A program made the position numbers and the translations under genes. Positions 54,458-63,357 of a stretch of DNA of 64,000 nucleotides are shown here, piece by piece (position 1 is the stretch's first letter; every line of letters begins with the position of its first letter). The DNA comes from Paracoccus yibinensis (GTDB lineage: Bacteria > Pseudomonadota > Alphaproteobacteria > Rhodobacterales > Rhodobacteraceae). The stretch spans positions 248,001 through 312,000 of the forward strand of contig NZ_JAVCWH010000001.1 of the NCBI RefSeq assembly GCF_030846195.1. Direction: 5' to 3'. The notes below the pieces were generated by a model. It was not told where the DNA came from. It saw nothing but the letters and a program-made list of their open reading frames with translations, and searched no databases.

Positions 54458-57241
54458 TTGGCCGACCGTTCCGCTACGGCAGTCCTGCAAAGCGCCCCGG
54501 CCCTGTCCGGGGCGCATCCCGTCTTTGCCCCCCACACGTTCCTGCCCATGCTGGACGCGGCGCTGCACGGGCTGACCGACCGCCGCGAAATCCGCGCCCG
54601 CACTGTCGCCGTCCTGTCCGAAGCGCGTGCCGAGGCGATGCGCGCCATCGAGGCGGGCCTGACCAGCCACCCCCGCGCCGCGCGGGAAACCGTGCGCGCC
54701 ATCGCCAGCCTGACCGACGGCATCGTCATCGCCACCCACCATGTCGCGACGGTCTGGCTGCACCCCCAGCGGTCCCAGTCCGAGGCCGAGCGGCTGGCCG
54801 TGCTGGGCGTCGGCGGTTACGGCCGGGCCGAGATGGCGCCCGCGTCGGACGTGGATCTGCTGTTCCTGACGCCGTGGAAGATCACCGCCTGGGCCGAGAG
54901 CGTGGTCGAATCCATGCTGTATATCCTTTGGGATCTGAAGCTGAAGATCGGCCATTCTATCCGCAGCGTGGAAGACTGCATCCGCCTGGGCGCAGCCGAC
55001 ATGACCATCCGCACCTCGCTGGTGGAACACCGGCTGGTCACCGGACACGCCCCTTTGGCCGAGGAACTGCGCGAACGCCTTTGGGTCGAACTATTCTCGA
55101 AGACCGTTCCCGAATTCATCGAGGCAAAGCTCGAGGAACGGTCGGCCCGCCACCAGCGGCAGGGCGGGCAAAGATATGTCCTCGAACCCAATGTCAAAGA
55201 GGGGAAGGGCGGGCTGCGCGACCTGCAAACGCTTTACTGGATCGCGAAGTATATCCACCGCGTCGATCGCGCGGTCGAACTGGTCGATCTTGGCGTCTTC
55301 ACGCGCGAGGAACATCTGGCCTTCTGGCAGGCCGAGGATTTCCTGTGGGCCGTGCGCTGCCACCTGCACCTGATCGCGGGGCGGCCCGTGGACGTGCTGT
55401 CCTTCGACATGCAGGTCGAGGTCGCGCGGCGCATGGATTACCGCGATACATCCGCCCGGCGAGGCGTCGAATACTTCATGCAGGATTACTTCCGCCACGC
55501 CACCCATGTGGGCGAACTGACCCGCGTCTTCCTGACCGAACTTGAGGCGCGCCACGTCCGCAGCGCCCCCTTCCTGGGCCGCCTGTTCCGCCGCCGCCGC
55601 AAGGTGAAGACCGGCTTCACCGACAACCATGGCCGGCTTGGCATCGCCGATGACGCCGAATTCTTGCGCGATCCCCTCAACATCCTGCGCCTGTTCGAGG
55701 AGGCGCTGCGCACCGGCATCCTGATCCATCCCGACGCGATGCGGCTGGTCGCAGCCAATCTGGATCTGATCGACGACAGGGTCCGCAGCGACCCGGAAGC
55801 CATCCGCATCTTCATGGACCTGCTTCTGAAGCACGGCAATCCCGAACGCGGGTTGCGGCGCATGAACGAATTGGGCGTGCTGGCCGCCTTCATCCCGGAG
55901 TTCGAGCCGGTCGTGGCGATGATGCAGTTCAACATGTATCACCACTATACCGTGGACGAGCATTCGATCCAATGCGTCGCCGCCCTGGCCGAGATCGAGC
56001 GAGGCGAGCATCCCGACGACCTGCCGCTTTCCAGCGAGATCATGGAAAGCGGCATCAACCGCCGCGTCCTGTATCTGGCGGTGCTTCTGCACGATATCGG
56101 CAAGGGCCGGCGCGAGGATCATTCGATCCTTGGTGCCCGTCTGGCACGCCGGATCGCAGCGCGCTTCGGCTTTCCGCAGGACGACATCGACACGGTGGAA
56201 TGGCTGGTCCGCAACCACCTGCTGATGTCGGACGTGGCCCAGAAACGCGACATTGCCGACCCCCGCACCCTGCGCGACTTCGCCAAGGCGGTGAAGACCC
56301 GCAGGCGGCTGGACATGCTGCTGGTGCTGACCGTCTGCGACATCCGCGGCGTCGGCCCCGGCACCTGGAACAACTGGAAGGCCGCGCTGCTGCGCAAGCT
56401 GCACACGGAAACAGCCCTGGTCCTGGAAAACGGGCTGGAGGAGCTGAACCGCGCCCGCCGCCAGAACGAGGCCAAGCGCAGCCTGCGCCACATGCTGATC
56501 GCCAAGGGCTGGGAACCCCGGACGATCAGGGCGGAACTGGGCCGCCACTACGACAACTACTGGTCGGGGCTGCCTACGGAAACGCAGGCGACCTTTGCCG
56601 AACTGCTGGGCGACATCGGGCCGGACGAGATCCGCATCGACCTGTGCGCCGACCACGACCGCGATGCGACCCGCGCGGCCTTTGTTCTGGCCGACCACCC
56701 GGGCATCTTCTCGCGTCTTTGCGGGGCACTGACGCTGATGGGCGCGAACGTGGTGGATGCGCGCACCTACACCACCCGCGACGGCTTCGCGACGGCGGTG
56801 TTCTGGGTGCAGGATCCCGATGGCAGCCCCTTTGACGAAGACCGGATGCCCAGGCTGCGCCAGAAAATCCTCAGCATTCTGATGGGCGAAATCGTCGCAC
56901 GAGAGGCTTTTGCCACCCGCGACAAGCCCAAGAAGCGGATGCGGGAATTCAAGTTTCCCACTCATGTCACCTTCGACAATGAAGGCAGCGACATCTATAC
57001 CATCATCGAGGTCGATACCCGCGACCGTCCGGGTCTGCTTTACGACCTGACGCGGACCATGGCCGCGAACCACATCCAGATCGTCAGCGCGGTGATCGCC
57101 ACGTTCGGCGCGCAGGTTGTGGACAGCTTCTATGTCAAGGACATGTTCGGCCTGAAGCTGCACAGCGAGGCCAAGCGCGACGCCTTGGAAAAGAAGCTGC
57201 GCGCGGCTATTGCCGACGGGGCAAAACGGGCAGAGGCATAA
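54458..57241 (+). CDS. glnD: Bifunctional PII uridylyltransferase / uridylyl-removing enzyme
   Basis: Central nitrogen sensor: modifies PII (GlnB/GlnK) when nitrogen is low, removes UMP when glutamine is high. 927 residues. Nucleotidyltransferase domain with GVGGYGRAEMAPASDVDLLF, GlnD helical domain, HD domain with HHYTVDEHSIQ and VLLHDIGKGRREDHS, and two C-terminal ACT domains (DHPGIFSRLCGALTL and DTRDRPGLLYDLTRT). TTG start at 54458, two bases after the lipoprotein stop, with no ATG nearby; this is unusual for so important a gene. Confidence 0.95.
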   Translation: MADRSATAVLQSAPALSGAHPVFAPHTFLPMLDAALHGLTDRREIRARTVAVLSEARAEAMRAIEAGLTSHPRAARETVRAIASLTDGIVIATHHVATVWLHPQRSQSEAERLAVLGVGGYGRAEMAPASDVDLLFLTPWKITAWAESVVESMLYILWDLKLKIGHSIRSVEDCIRLGAADMTIRTSLVEHRLVTGHAPLAEELRERLWVELFSKTVPEFIEAKLEERSARHQRQGGQRYVLEPNVKEGKGGLRDLQTLYWIAKYIHRVDRAVELVDLGVFTREEHLAFWQAEDFLWAVRCHLHLIAGRPVDVLSFDMQVEVARRMDYRDTSARRGVEYFMQDYFRHATHVGELTRVFLTELEARHVRSAPFLGRLFRRRRKVKTGFTDNHGRLGIADDAEFLRDPLNILRLFEEALRTGILIHPDAMRLVAANLDLIDDRVRSDPEAIRIFMDLLLKHGNPERGLRRMNELGVLAAFIPEFEPVVAMMQFNMYHHYTVDEHSIQCVAALAEIERGEHPDDLPLSSEIMESGINRRVLYLAVLLHDIGKGRREDHSILGARLARRIAARFGFPQDDIDTVEWLVRNHLLMSDVAQKRDIADPRTLRDFAKAVKTRRRLDMLLVLTVCDIRGVGPGTWNNWKAALLRKLHTETALVLENGLEELNRARRQNEAKRSLRHMLIAKGWEPRTIRAELGRHYDNYWSGLPTETQATFAELLGDIGPDEIRIDLCADHDRDATRAAFVLADHPGIFSRLCGALTLMGANVVDARTYTTRDGFATAVFWVQDPDGSPFDEDRMPRLRQKILSILMGEIVAREAFATRDKPKKRMREFKFPTHVTFDNEGSDIYTIIEVDTRDRPGLLYDLTRTMAANHIQIVSAVIATFGAQVVDSFYVKDMFGLKLHSEAKRDALEKKLRAAIADGAKRAEA

Positions 57242-57244
57242 TTC

Positions 57245-58774
57245 ATGAAATCGGGACTGGTGCGCGGATTCCTCTCGGTAGGGATCTGGACCTTCGTGTC
57301 GCGCGTCTCGGGCTTTGTCCGCGACATCCTGATGGCGGCATGGCTGGGCAGCGGGGCTGTCGCCGACGCCTTCTTCGTGGGCCTGTCCCTGCCCAACATG
57401 TTCCGCCGCTTCTTCGCGGAAGGCGCCTTTAACACCGCCTTCGTGCCAATGTTCGCCAAGAAGCTGGAAGATCGCGCGGACGCGCAGCGTTTCGCGTCCG
57501 AGGCTTTTTCGGGGCTGCTGATGTCCGTCCTGATCCTTTCGGCGGTGGCGATGGTCTTCATGCCGGGGCTGGTCTGGCTGATGGCCTCGGGCTTTGCGGG
57601 CGACGAACGGTTTCCTCTGGCGGTGCAATACGGGCGGATCATGTTCCCCTACATCCTGCTGATCTCGCTGGCCTCGATGATCTCGGGCGTGCTGAACGCG
57701 AATGGCCGCTTTACTGCGGCCGCCGCTGCGCCGGTGCTGCTGAACCTGCTGTTCATCGCGGCCATGGCGGTGGCCTGGTGGCGGGGCTGGGACGTGGGCC
57801 TGACACTGGCCTGGTCCACGCCGCTGACCGGGATCGCGCAGCTTGCACTTGTCTGGTGGGACGCGCATCGCACCGGCTGGTCCTTTCATCCGCAACGCCC
57901 GCGCCTGACGCCCGACATGCGCCGCCTGCTAGCCGTGGCCCTGCCCGCAGCCTTCGCGGGGGGAGTGGTGCAGATCAACCTGCTGGTCGGCCGCCAGGTC
58001 GCCAGCCATTTCGAAGGCGCGATTTCCTGGCTGTCCTATTCCGACCGCCTGTATCAGCTGCCCCTGGGCGTCGTCGGCGCGGCGGTGGCCGTGGTCCTGC
58101 TGCCCGAACTGGCCCGCCGCTTGCGCGCGGGCGATCACACGGGCGGCCAGTCAGCCTATTCCCGCGCAACGGAATTCGGCCTGTTCCTGACCCTGCCCGC
58201 CGCCTTCGCCATCGCCGTGATCGCGGAACCCATGGTCCGCACCCTGTTCGAGCGGGGCGAGTTCACCGCCTATGACACCACCCAGACCGCCCGCGCGCTG
58301 ATCGTCTATGCCTTCGGCCTGCCTGCCTTCGTGTTGCAGAAGATCCTGCAACCGCTGTATTTCGCGCGCGAGGACACAAAGACACCCTTCCGCTATGCCC
58401 TATGGTCGATGGTGGTGAACGCGATCGTGGCCTTCGGCCTGATGCCGATCCTGGGCTTCCTGGCTGCGGCGCTTGGCACAACAGTCGCCGCCTGGATCAT
58501 GGTCGCGCAACTGTGGTGGGGCACACGGGCCATGGGCGATGCGGCCCGCGCCGATGACCGCCTGCGCCGCAAGGCGCCGCTGATCGTCCTGTCATCGGCG
58601 CTGATGGCGGGCGCGCTGTGGCTGATGACGGGCTGGCTGGACGATGCGGGCATCGGCCGCGTGCCGGGCCTGGCGATCCTGGTATTCGGCGGGGCCGCGA
58701 TCTATTTCGCGCTCAGCTTCCTGACGCGGGCCTATCGGCTTTCCGATTTGAAGGCAGCCGTTCGGCGCGGCTAG
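57245..58774 (+). CDS. murJ: Lipid II flippase
   Basis: Flips the peptidoglycan precursor lipid II across the inner membrane; essential. 509 residues, about 14 helices. Conserved start SVGIWTFVSRVSGFVRDILM, SLPNMFRRFFAEGAFNTAFV, and NGRFTAAAAAPVLLNLLFIA. MATE/MOP-type repeats. ATG three bases after the glnD stop, so it is in the operon lpoA-like-glnD-murJ. Shares its TAG stop with the convergent rhomboid-like gene (CTAG). Confidence 0.96.
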   Translation: MKSGLVRGFLSVGIWTFVSRVSGFVRDILMAAWLGSGAVADAFFVGLSLPNMFRRFFAEGAFNTAFVPMFAKKLEDRADAQRFASEAFSGLLMSVLILSAVAMVFMPGLVWLMASGFAGDERFPLAVQYGRIMFPYILLISLASMISGVLNANGRFTAAAAAPVLLNLLFIAAMAVAWWRGWDVGLTLAWSTPLTGIAQLALVWWDAHRTGWSFHPQRPRLTPDMRRLLAVALPAAFAGGVVQINLLVGRQVASHFEGAISWLSYSDRLYQLPLGVVGAAVAVVLLPELARRLRAGDHTGGQSAYSRATEFGLFLTLPAAFAIAVIAEPMVRTLFERGEFTAYDTTQTARALIVYAFGLPAFVLQKILQPLYFAREDTKTPFRYALWSMVVNAIVAFGLMPILGFLAAALGTTVAAWIMVAQLWWGTRAMGDAARADDRLRRKAPLIVLSSALMAGALWLMTGWLDDAGIGRVPGLAILVFGGAAIYFALSFLTRAYRLSDLKAAVRRG

Positions 58775-59472
58775 CGCGCCCGGATCTGGCGCAGCACCCG
58801 CTGCACGCCGCCGTCCACCAGCACGAAGCTGAGAAGGAAGCCCGCGCCAAAACCCGCAATCTCGGCGATCCAGCCATAGCCCGCGCCGCCGAAGCCGATA
58901 CCGAAGACAAGCTGGAAGGCCAGCAGCATCCCGATCAGCGTGAAGGCCCGCATCCGGTTGGAATGGACCGCGCCCAGACGCGACCACAGCAGGAAGGTGA
59001 AGGCACCGACCAGCCCATAGACCGCTGGATATCCCCCGATCAGCGGCCCCGGTCGCCCCGGCAGGACCGAAATCGCCGCCGTATAGACCAGGGCGCCGCC
59101 GATGGCCGAACCCAGGAACAGCGCGACAACCGCCCAGGGGCGAAACTCTCGCGCGATCATGTTGCCAAGTGCCAGCGTGAAGACCACCACGAACAGCGCG
59201 TGGGTGAAGGACGAATTGACAAAGCTGTAGGACAGGATGCGATAAGCCTGGTCCCAATCCACTGCGCCAAGCTGCCACATGCGCTGCACCATTTCGGGCG
59301 CGAAGGCGGTCATCTGCATGGCCGAAAGCCGCAGGCCCACGCCCTGCGCCCCGCCGATCAGCCCCGTCTGGCCCAGCAGGAACACGATCTCGCCCGCGAT
59401 GGCCGGCAGGGCCAGGGCCCAAAGCACGACAGGCAGCGGGTTGAGTGGCGAGACGGGATTGGCCTGGCGCAT
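58771..59472 (-). CDS. Rhomboid-fold membrane protein lacking catalytic residues
   Basis: 233 residues, about six or seven membrane helices; fold and loop pattern of rhomboid family (FVNSSFTHALFVVVFTLALG, YPAVYGLVGAFTFLLW, AEIAGFGAGFLL). The GxSG serine motif reads GGYP (146-149), the dyad His position is Glu204 (AEIAG), and the TM2 HxxxHxxxN motif reads His91-Val95-Thr99. It is therefore predicted to be a pseudoprotease. Role unknown, perhaps binding membrane clients. Stop shared with murJ. Confidence 0.8.
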   Translation of the reverse strand: MRQANPVSPLNPLPVVLWALALPAIAGEIVFLLGQTGLIGGAQGVGLRLSAMQMTAFAPEMVQRMWQLGAVDWDQAYRILSYSFVNSSFTHALFVVVFTLALGNMIAREFRPWAVVALFLGSAIGGALVYTAAISVLPGRPGPLIGGYPAVYGLVGAFTFLLWSRLGAVHSNRMRAFTLIGMLLAFQLVFGIGFGGAGYGWIAEIAGFGAGFLLSFVLVDGGVQRVLRQIRAR

Positions 59473-59547
59473 CGGGATTCCTTCGCGGTTGCGGTCGCTT
59501 TGGCCAAGGGCTAAGCCACTGGCAGCGAAAATCCAAGCAGGCCCGAC

Positions 59548-60582
59548 ATGACCGAGACGACGAAAATCCGTTTCAAACCGCGTATCTTCTCGGGCATCCA
59601 GCCTTCAGGGGGATTGACGCTGGGCAACTATCTTGGCGCCCTGAAACGCTTCGCGGCCCTGCAAGGGGGCGAGGCCGAGACGATCTATTGCCTGGTCGAC
59701 CTGCACGCGATCACCGTCTGGCAAGAGCCCGAAACCCTGCGCCGCAACATCCGCGAGGCCGCGGCGGCCTTCATGGCGGCGGGCGTCGACCCGCAGGTCT
59801 CGGTGCTGTTCAACCAAAGCCAGGTGTCCGCCCATGCAGAGATGGCTTGGCTTTTCAACACGGTGGCTCGGGTTGGCTGGATGTACCGGATGACCCAGTT
59901 CAAGGACAAGGCCGGCAAGAACACCGAAAACGTCAGCCTGGGCCTTCTGGCCTATCCCGCGCTGATGGCCGCCGACATCCTGACCTATCAGGCAACGGCC
60001 GTGCCGGTGGGCGAGGACCAGAAGCAGCACCTGGAACTGACCCGCGACATCGCTGCCAAGTTCAACCACGATTACGGCGTCGAACAGTTCCCCATCACCG
60101 AACCGTTGATCGAGGGCGTGGCGACCCGTGTCATGTCGCTGCGCGACGGATCGAAGAAGATGTCGAAGTCCGACCCTTCGGACGCCAGCCGGATCAACCT
60201 GACCGACAGCGCCGATGCGATCGCGCAAAAGATCCGCAAGGCCCGCACGGATGCCGACCCCCTGCCCGGCACGACCGAAGGCCTGAAGGACCGCCCCGAG
60301 GCGCGCAACCTGGTCAACATCTATGCCGCCCTGGCCGACCAAACCCCTGACGCGGTCCTGTCGCAGTTCGAGGGACAAGGCTTCGGCGCCTTTAAACCCG
60401 CGCTTGCCGATCTTGCCGTCGCCTCCCTTGAACCGATCACGAAGCGGATGAACGGCTTCATGGCCGACCCGAGCGAGATCGACCGCATCCTGGGCGCAGG
60501 CGCCGTCCGCGCGGACGAGATCGCCACACCGATCCTGGACCGCACGAAAGAGATCATGGGCCTGCTGCGCACGCGCCCCTGA
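59548..60582 (+). CDS. trpS: Tryptophanyl-tRNA synthetase
   Basis: Charges tRNA-Trp. 344 residues, class I fold. ATP motif [16 protein letters not shown] (Thr in place of the first His of HIGH, as in other bacterial TrpRS), KMSKS motif as KKMSKSDPS, tryptophan-binding MTQFKDKAG and the [19 protein letters not shown] helix. ATG at 59548 after a weak ribosome site. Followed by a GC hairpin. Confidence 0.97.
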   Translation: MTETTKIRFKPRIFSGIQPSGGLTLGNYLGALKRFAALQGGEAETIYCLVDLHAITVWQEPETLRRNIREAAAAFMAAGVDPQVSVLFNQSQVSAHAEMAWLFNTVARVGWMYRMTQFKDKAGKNTENVSLGLLAYPALMAADILTYQATAVPVGEDQKQHLELTRDIAAKFNHDYGVEQFPITEPLIEGVATRVMSLRDGSKKMSKSDPSDASRINLTDSADAIAQKIRKARTDADPLPGTTEGLKDRPEARNLVNIYAALADQTPDAVLSQFEGQGFGAFKPALADLAVASLEPITKRMNGFMADPSEIDRILGAGAVRADEIATPILDRTKEIMGLLRTRP

Positions 60583-60597
60583 CCTGACACAGGAAGG

Positions 60598-60622
60598 CCG
60601 CCCCGTCACGGGATCGGGGCGG
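60598..60622. terminator. GC hairpin between convergent trpS and the monooxygenase gene
   Basis: CCGCCCCG - TCACGGGAT - CGGGGCGG, perfect 8-bp stem 16 bases after the trpS stop. No T tract on either side, so it may act with Rho or just stabilise 3' ends of the two converging transcripts. Confidence 0.5.
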
Positions 60623-60659
60623 TCCTGCCGAATCGACGTTTCTGGGGCGCTCCGCTCGG

Positions 60660-61646
60660 CTAGATCGCCTTCATCACATCGGCCGCGATCTCGAAACTGC
60701 GCAGCCGCGCCTGGTGATCATGGATCTGGCCGGTCAGGATCACCTCGTCCGGGCGGTAGGTCGCGATCAGGTCGCGCAACTGAACCCCGACCTCGTCCGG
60801 GCTGCCGAACGCGCTGATCTTCAGCGCCTCGTCTACCATGCGCCGCATCTGGCCGCCGATCTCGGCATCCAGATCCCGAACGGGACGCGGCAGCTTGCCC
60901 GGCATCCCCGTCCGCAGCCGCGCGAAGGCCAATTGCATCGAGGTTCGCAGGTAACGCGCCTCTTCGGCATCGTCGGCCGCGAAAACGTTGATCGCCAGCA
61001 TCACCTGCGGCCGATCGTTCCACGGACCCGGCCGGAACCGCTCGCGATAGATCGCGATGGCCCGATCCAGATCCGAAGGCGCGAAATGGCTGGCAAAGGC
61101 ATAGGGCAGGCCCAAATGCGCGGCCAGCTGCGCGCCGAACAGGCTGCTGCCCAGGATCCAGACCGGCACGTTCGTGCCCTCGCCCGGTAGCGCGCGAACC
61201 GGGGCGCCGGGCCGCTCGGGGCCGAGATAATCCAGCAGTTCGACCACATCCTGCGGAAAGCTGTCTGCCATTGGATCACGGCGCAAGGCCCGGATGACGG
61301 CTCCATCGCCGCCCGGCGCCCGTCCCAGACCTAGGTCGATCCGGTCCGGGAATGCCGTGGCCAGGGTGCCGAAAGCCTCGGCCACGGTCAAAGGCGCATG
61401 GTTGGGCAGCATGATCCCGCCCGCGCCGACCCTGATCCGCGACGTTGCCTGTGCCACCAGCCCGATCAACACCGCCGTGGCCGCGCTGGCGATGCCCGGC
61501 ATGTTATGATGTTCCGCCAGCCAGAACCGGCGATAGCCCCAGTTCTCGGCATGAAGCGCCAGATCAAGGGTGTTTCGGATCGCCTGGGCAGCCTCGGAAC
61601 CCTCAGGCACCGGCGAAAGATCGAGAATGGAATAGGGAATGCTCAT
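60660..61646 (-). CDS. LLM-class flavin-dependent oxidoreductase
   Basis: Luciferase-like monooxygenase fold, 328 residues. N-terminal [20 protein letters not shown], flavin/substrate segments [52 protein letters not shown] and [15 protein letters not shown] fit the family that uses FMNH2 to oxidise small compounds. Substrate unknown. ATG at 61646 chosen; upstream frame is not similar. Downstream of the repeat that ends the rplU operon. Confidence 0.9.
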   Translation of the reverse strand: MSIPYSILDLSPVPEGSEAAQAIRNTLDLALHAENWGYRRFWLAEHHNMPGIASAATAVLIGLVAQATSRIRVGAGGIMLPNHAPLTVAEAFGTLATAFPDRIDLGLGRAPGGDGAVIRALRRDPMADSFPQDVVELLDYLGPERPGAPVRALPGEGTNVPVWILGSSLFGAQLAAHLGLPYAFASHFAPSDLDRAIAIYRERFRPGPWNDRPQVMLAINVFAADDAEEARYLRTSMQLAFARLRTGMPGKLPRPVRDLDAEIGGQMRRMVDEALKISAFGSPDEVGVQLRDLIATYRPDEVILTGQIHDHQARLRSFEIAADVMKAI

Positions 61647-61710
61647 GCCAGACGAGGTATGGCAGGCGATCGGGATTGCAATGGCGCAAGATGCAGAAAC
61701 TGCAACGCCC

Positions 61711-61786
61711 CATCTTCTGTGCCCCAAATATCCTCAGGGGGTGAATGGCGCGCAGGCGCGCCAGAGGGGGCGCGAGCGCCCCTTCC
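61711..61786 (-). repeat. Terminator-like repeat ending the rplU-rpmA-GNAT operon
   Basis: Minus strand: GGGGCGC-TC-GCGCCCC hairpin, GGCGCGC-CT-GCGCGCC hairpin, CCCCCTGAGGATATTTGGGG, then CACAGAAGATG. Plus-strand core CATCTTCTGTG-N3/4-AAATATCCT is shared with the element inside frcK. Two hairpins followed by a T-containing tract suggest termination. Confidence 0.7.
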
Positions 61787-61787
61787 C

Positions 61788-62372
61788 TTACATCTTGCGC
61801 AGATAGGTCCAGGTCGGCACGCGCGCATTGCGGGCGACCGACCAGCTTTCGGCATCACCGAGATAGACGAAGCCGCAATTGGTCAGCACCCTTGCGGAAC
61901 CGGGATTATCCTGAAACGCCTCGGCAAACAGGGTGCGGGCATTATGCGGGTTGGCCTTGACCAAGGCGTCCACAGCCTCGGTCGCGAAGCCGGTGTTCCA
62001 GAAACCCGCGCCGATCCAGAAACCCAGTTCGGACTGGTCGCCTTCCATCCGGGTCAGTGACACGACCCCCAGCAGCTCGGCCAGCTTGTTGGCCGATCCG
62101 TCGATGGCCCAGACATCCTCGGTCCGCTGCGCCGACAAGGCGCGGGCGACAAAGGCTTCGGACGCGCCGGGCGGCAGCGGATGGGGAATGGCGCGCGTGC
62201 CTTCGGCCACACGCTTGTCGGCGGTGTAATGGGCAATCATCCCCGCATCCGAAGGACGCAAGGGACGCAGGACGAACCGTTCCGTGGCAATGACGGGCTG
62301 GTTCAGCGTGGCGTCCGATATCTTCAGGTCGTCCAAACGCGTCCCCTCCCGCATCGGTGCTGACATGACCAT
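61788..62372 (-). CDS. GNAT N-acetyltransferase (RimJ/RimL type)
   Basis: 194 residues. ATERFVLRPLRPSDAGMIAH, GFWIGAGFWNTGFATEAVDA (acetyl-CoA loop with WNTGFATEA) and NPGSARVLTNCGFVYLGDAE are the hallmarks of the RimJ/L group, which acetylates protein N-termini or small amines. It follows rpmA in the order rplU-rpmA-GNAT typical of Rhodobacteraceae, hinting at a ribosome-linked target. Two ATGs (62372, 62366) are possible after GGGAGGGAAG. Confidence 0.88.
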   Translation of the reverse strand: MVMSAPMREGTRLDDLKISDATLNQPVIATERFVLRPLRPSDAGMIAHYTADKRVAEGTRAIPHPLPPGASEAFVARALSAQRTEDVWAIDGSANKLAELLGVVSLTRMEGDQSELGFWIGAGFWNTGFATEAVDALVKANPHNARTLFAEAFQDNPGSARVLTNCGFVYLGDAESWSVARNARVPTWTYLRKM

Positions 62373-62446
62373 CTTCCCTCCCCGGAAAACAGGCGGGGGA
62401 CCGGCTTTCGCCGATCCCCCTGTAACAGTGAAATGTTAAGCTCGGG

Positions 62447-62719
62447 TTACTCGGCGGCTTCAAGGGTCGCGGGGACCACCGAAATGAAGGTGCGGCCTTT
62501 CAGGCCCTTCTTGAAGGTAATCTGGCCGTCGGTCAGGGCGAACAGGGTATGATCCTTGCCCATGCCGACATTGGTGCCAGCCCACCATTTCGTGCCGCGC
62601 TGGCGCACGATGATGTTGCCCGCGACGGCTTCCTGGCCGCCATACAGCTTGACGCCCAGACGGCGGCCAGCCGAATCGCGACCGTTGCGGGACGAACCGC
62701 CTGCTTTCTTGTGTGCCAT
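62447..62719 (-). CDS. rpmA: 50S ribosomal protein L27
   Basis: 90 residues. [20 protein letters not shown] is the canonical L27 start reaching the peptidyl-transferase centre; no N-terminal leader cleavage motif. [19 protein letters not shown] and [12 protein letters not shown] follow. Twelve bases after rplU. Confidence 0.98.
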   Translation of the reverse strand: MAHKKAGGSSRNGRDSAGRRLGVKLYGGQEAVAGNIIVRQRGTKWWAGTNVGMGKDHTLFALTDGQITFKKGLKGRTFISVVPATLEAAE

Positions 62720-62731
62720 GGCTCAGTCTCC

Positions 62732-63094
62732 TTACGCGTTTTCTTTGGTGCGCGCGCCGACGGCGGTCTTCACGCCGGTCGATGCCGCGCCTTCGGCCAG
62801 AACATCCGTCACGCGCAGCAGGGTCAGTTGCTGGCGATGCCCGCGCGTGCGCTGCGAGCTGTGCTTGCGGCGGCGCTTGACATAGGTGATGACCTTGTCG
62901 GCCTTGATCTGGTCGATCACTTCGGCCTGCACGCAGGCGCCGTCCACAAGGGGCGCGCCCAGGGTCGTGCCGACCATCAGGATTTCGTTGAACTGGACCT
63001 TGTCGCCAGCCGCGGCATTCAGCTTTTCCACGCGCAGGACATCGCCCGCCTGCACCTTGTATTGCTTGCCGCCCGTCTTCAGAACCGCGAACAT
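62732..63094 (-). CDS. rplU: 50S ribosomal protein L21
   Basis: 120 residues. MFAVLKTGGKQYKVQAGDVL, then YVKRRRKHSSQRTRGHRQQL binding 23S rRNA, with an alanine-rich C-terminal tail (AEGAASTGVKTAVGARTKEN) longer than the E. coli form. First gene of rplU-rpmA-GNAT. Confidence 0.98.
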   Translation of the reverse strand: MFAVLKTGGKQYKVQAGDVLRVEKLNAAAGDKVQFNEILMVGTTLGAPLVDGACVQAEVIDQIKADKVITYVKRRRKHSSQRTRGHRQQLTLLRVTDVLAEGAASTGVKTAVGARTKENA

Positions 63095-63357
63095 CGCTTC
63101 TTTTCCTTCGTTGCCGCGTCCTTCGGCCCCGGACCATACCGGCGTTCGGGTCGCCCCGCCTTCGGACAGCGCATCCCCCGCAAGGAGATGTCATTGAAAA
63201 TAACACACCGGCCAAGGGCAGTCGCCCGGCCGGTTGGCGGGGATATGGCGGATTTCCCCGTTCGAGTCAAGCATCACACGGCGGCGAAATTTCCACGGCT
63301 GCATGGAACCTTGACCCATGGCAAGCTTTTGTCCGCAGCCACCGAGGAAAACCCATC

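Noticed and set aside
63245..63275. tRNA-like T-loop (GTTCGAGTC)
   Set aside because: The flanks do not pair into a T stem and no anticodon or acceptor stem can be built upstream.
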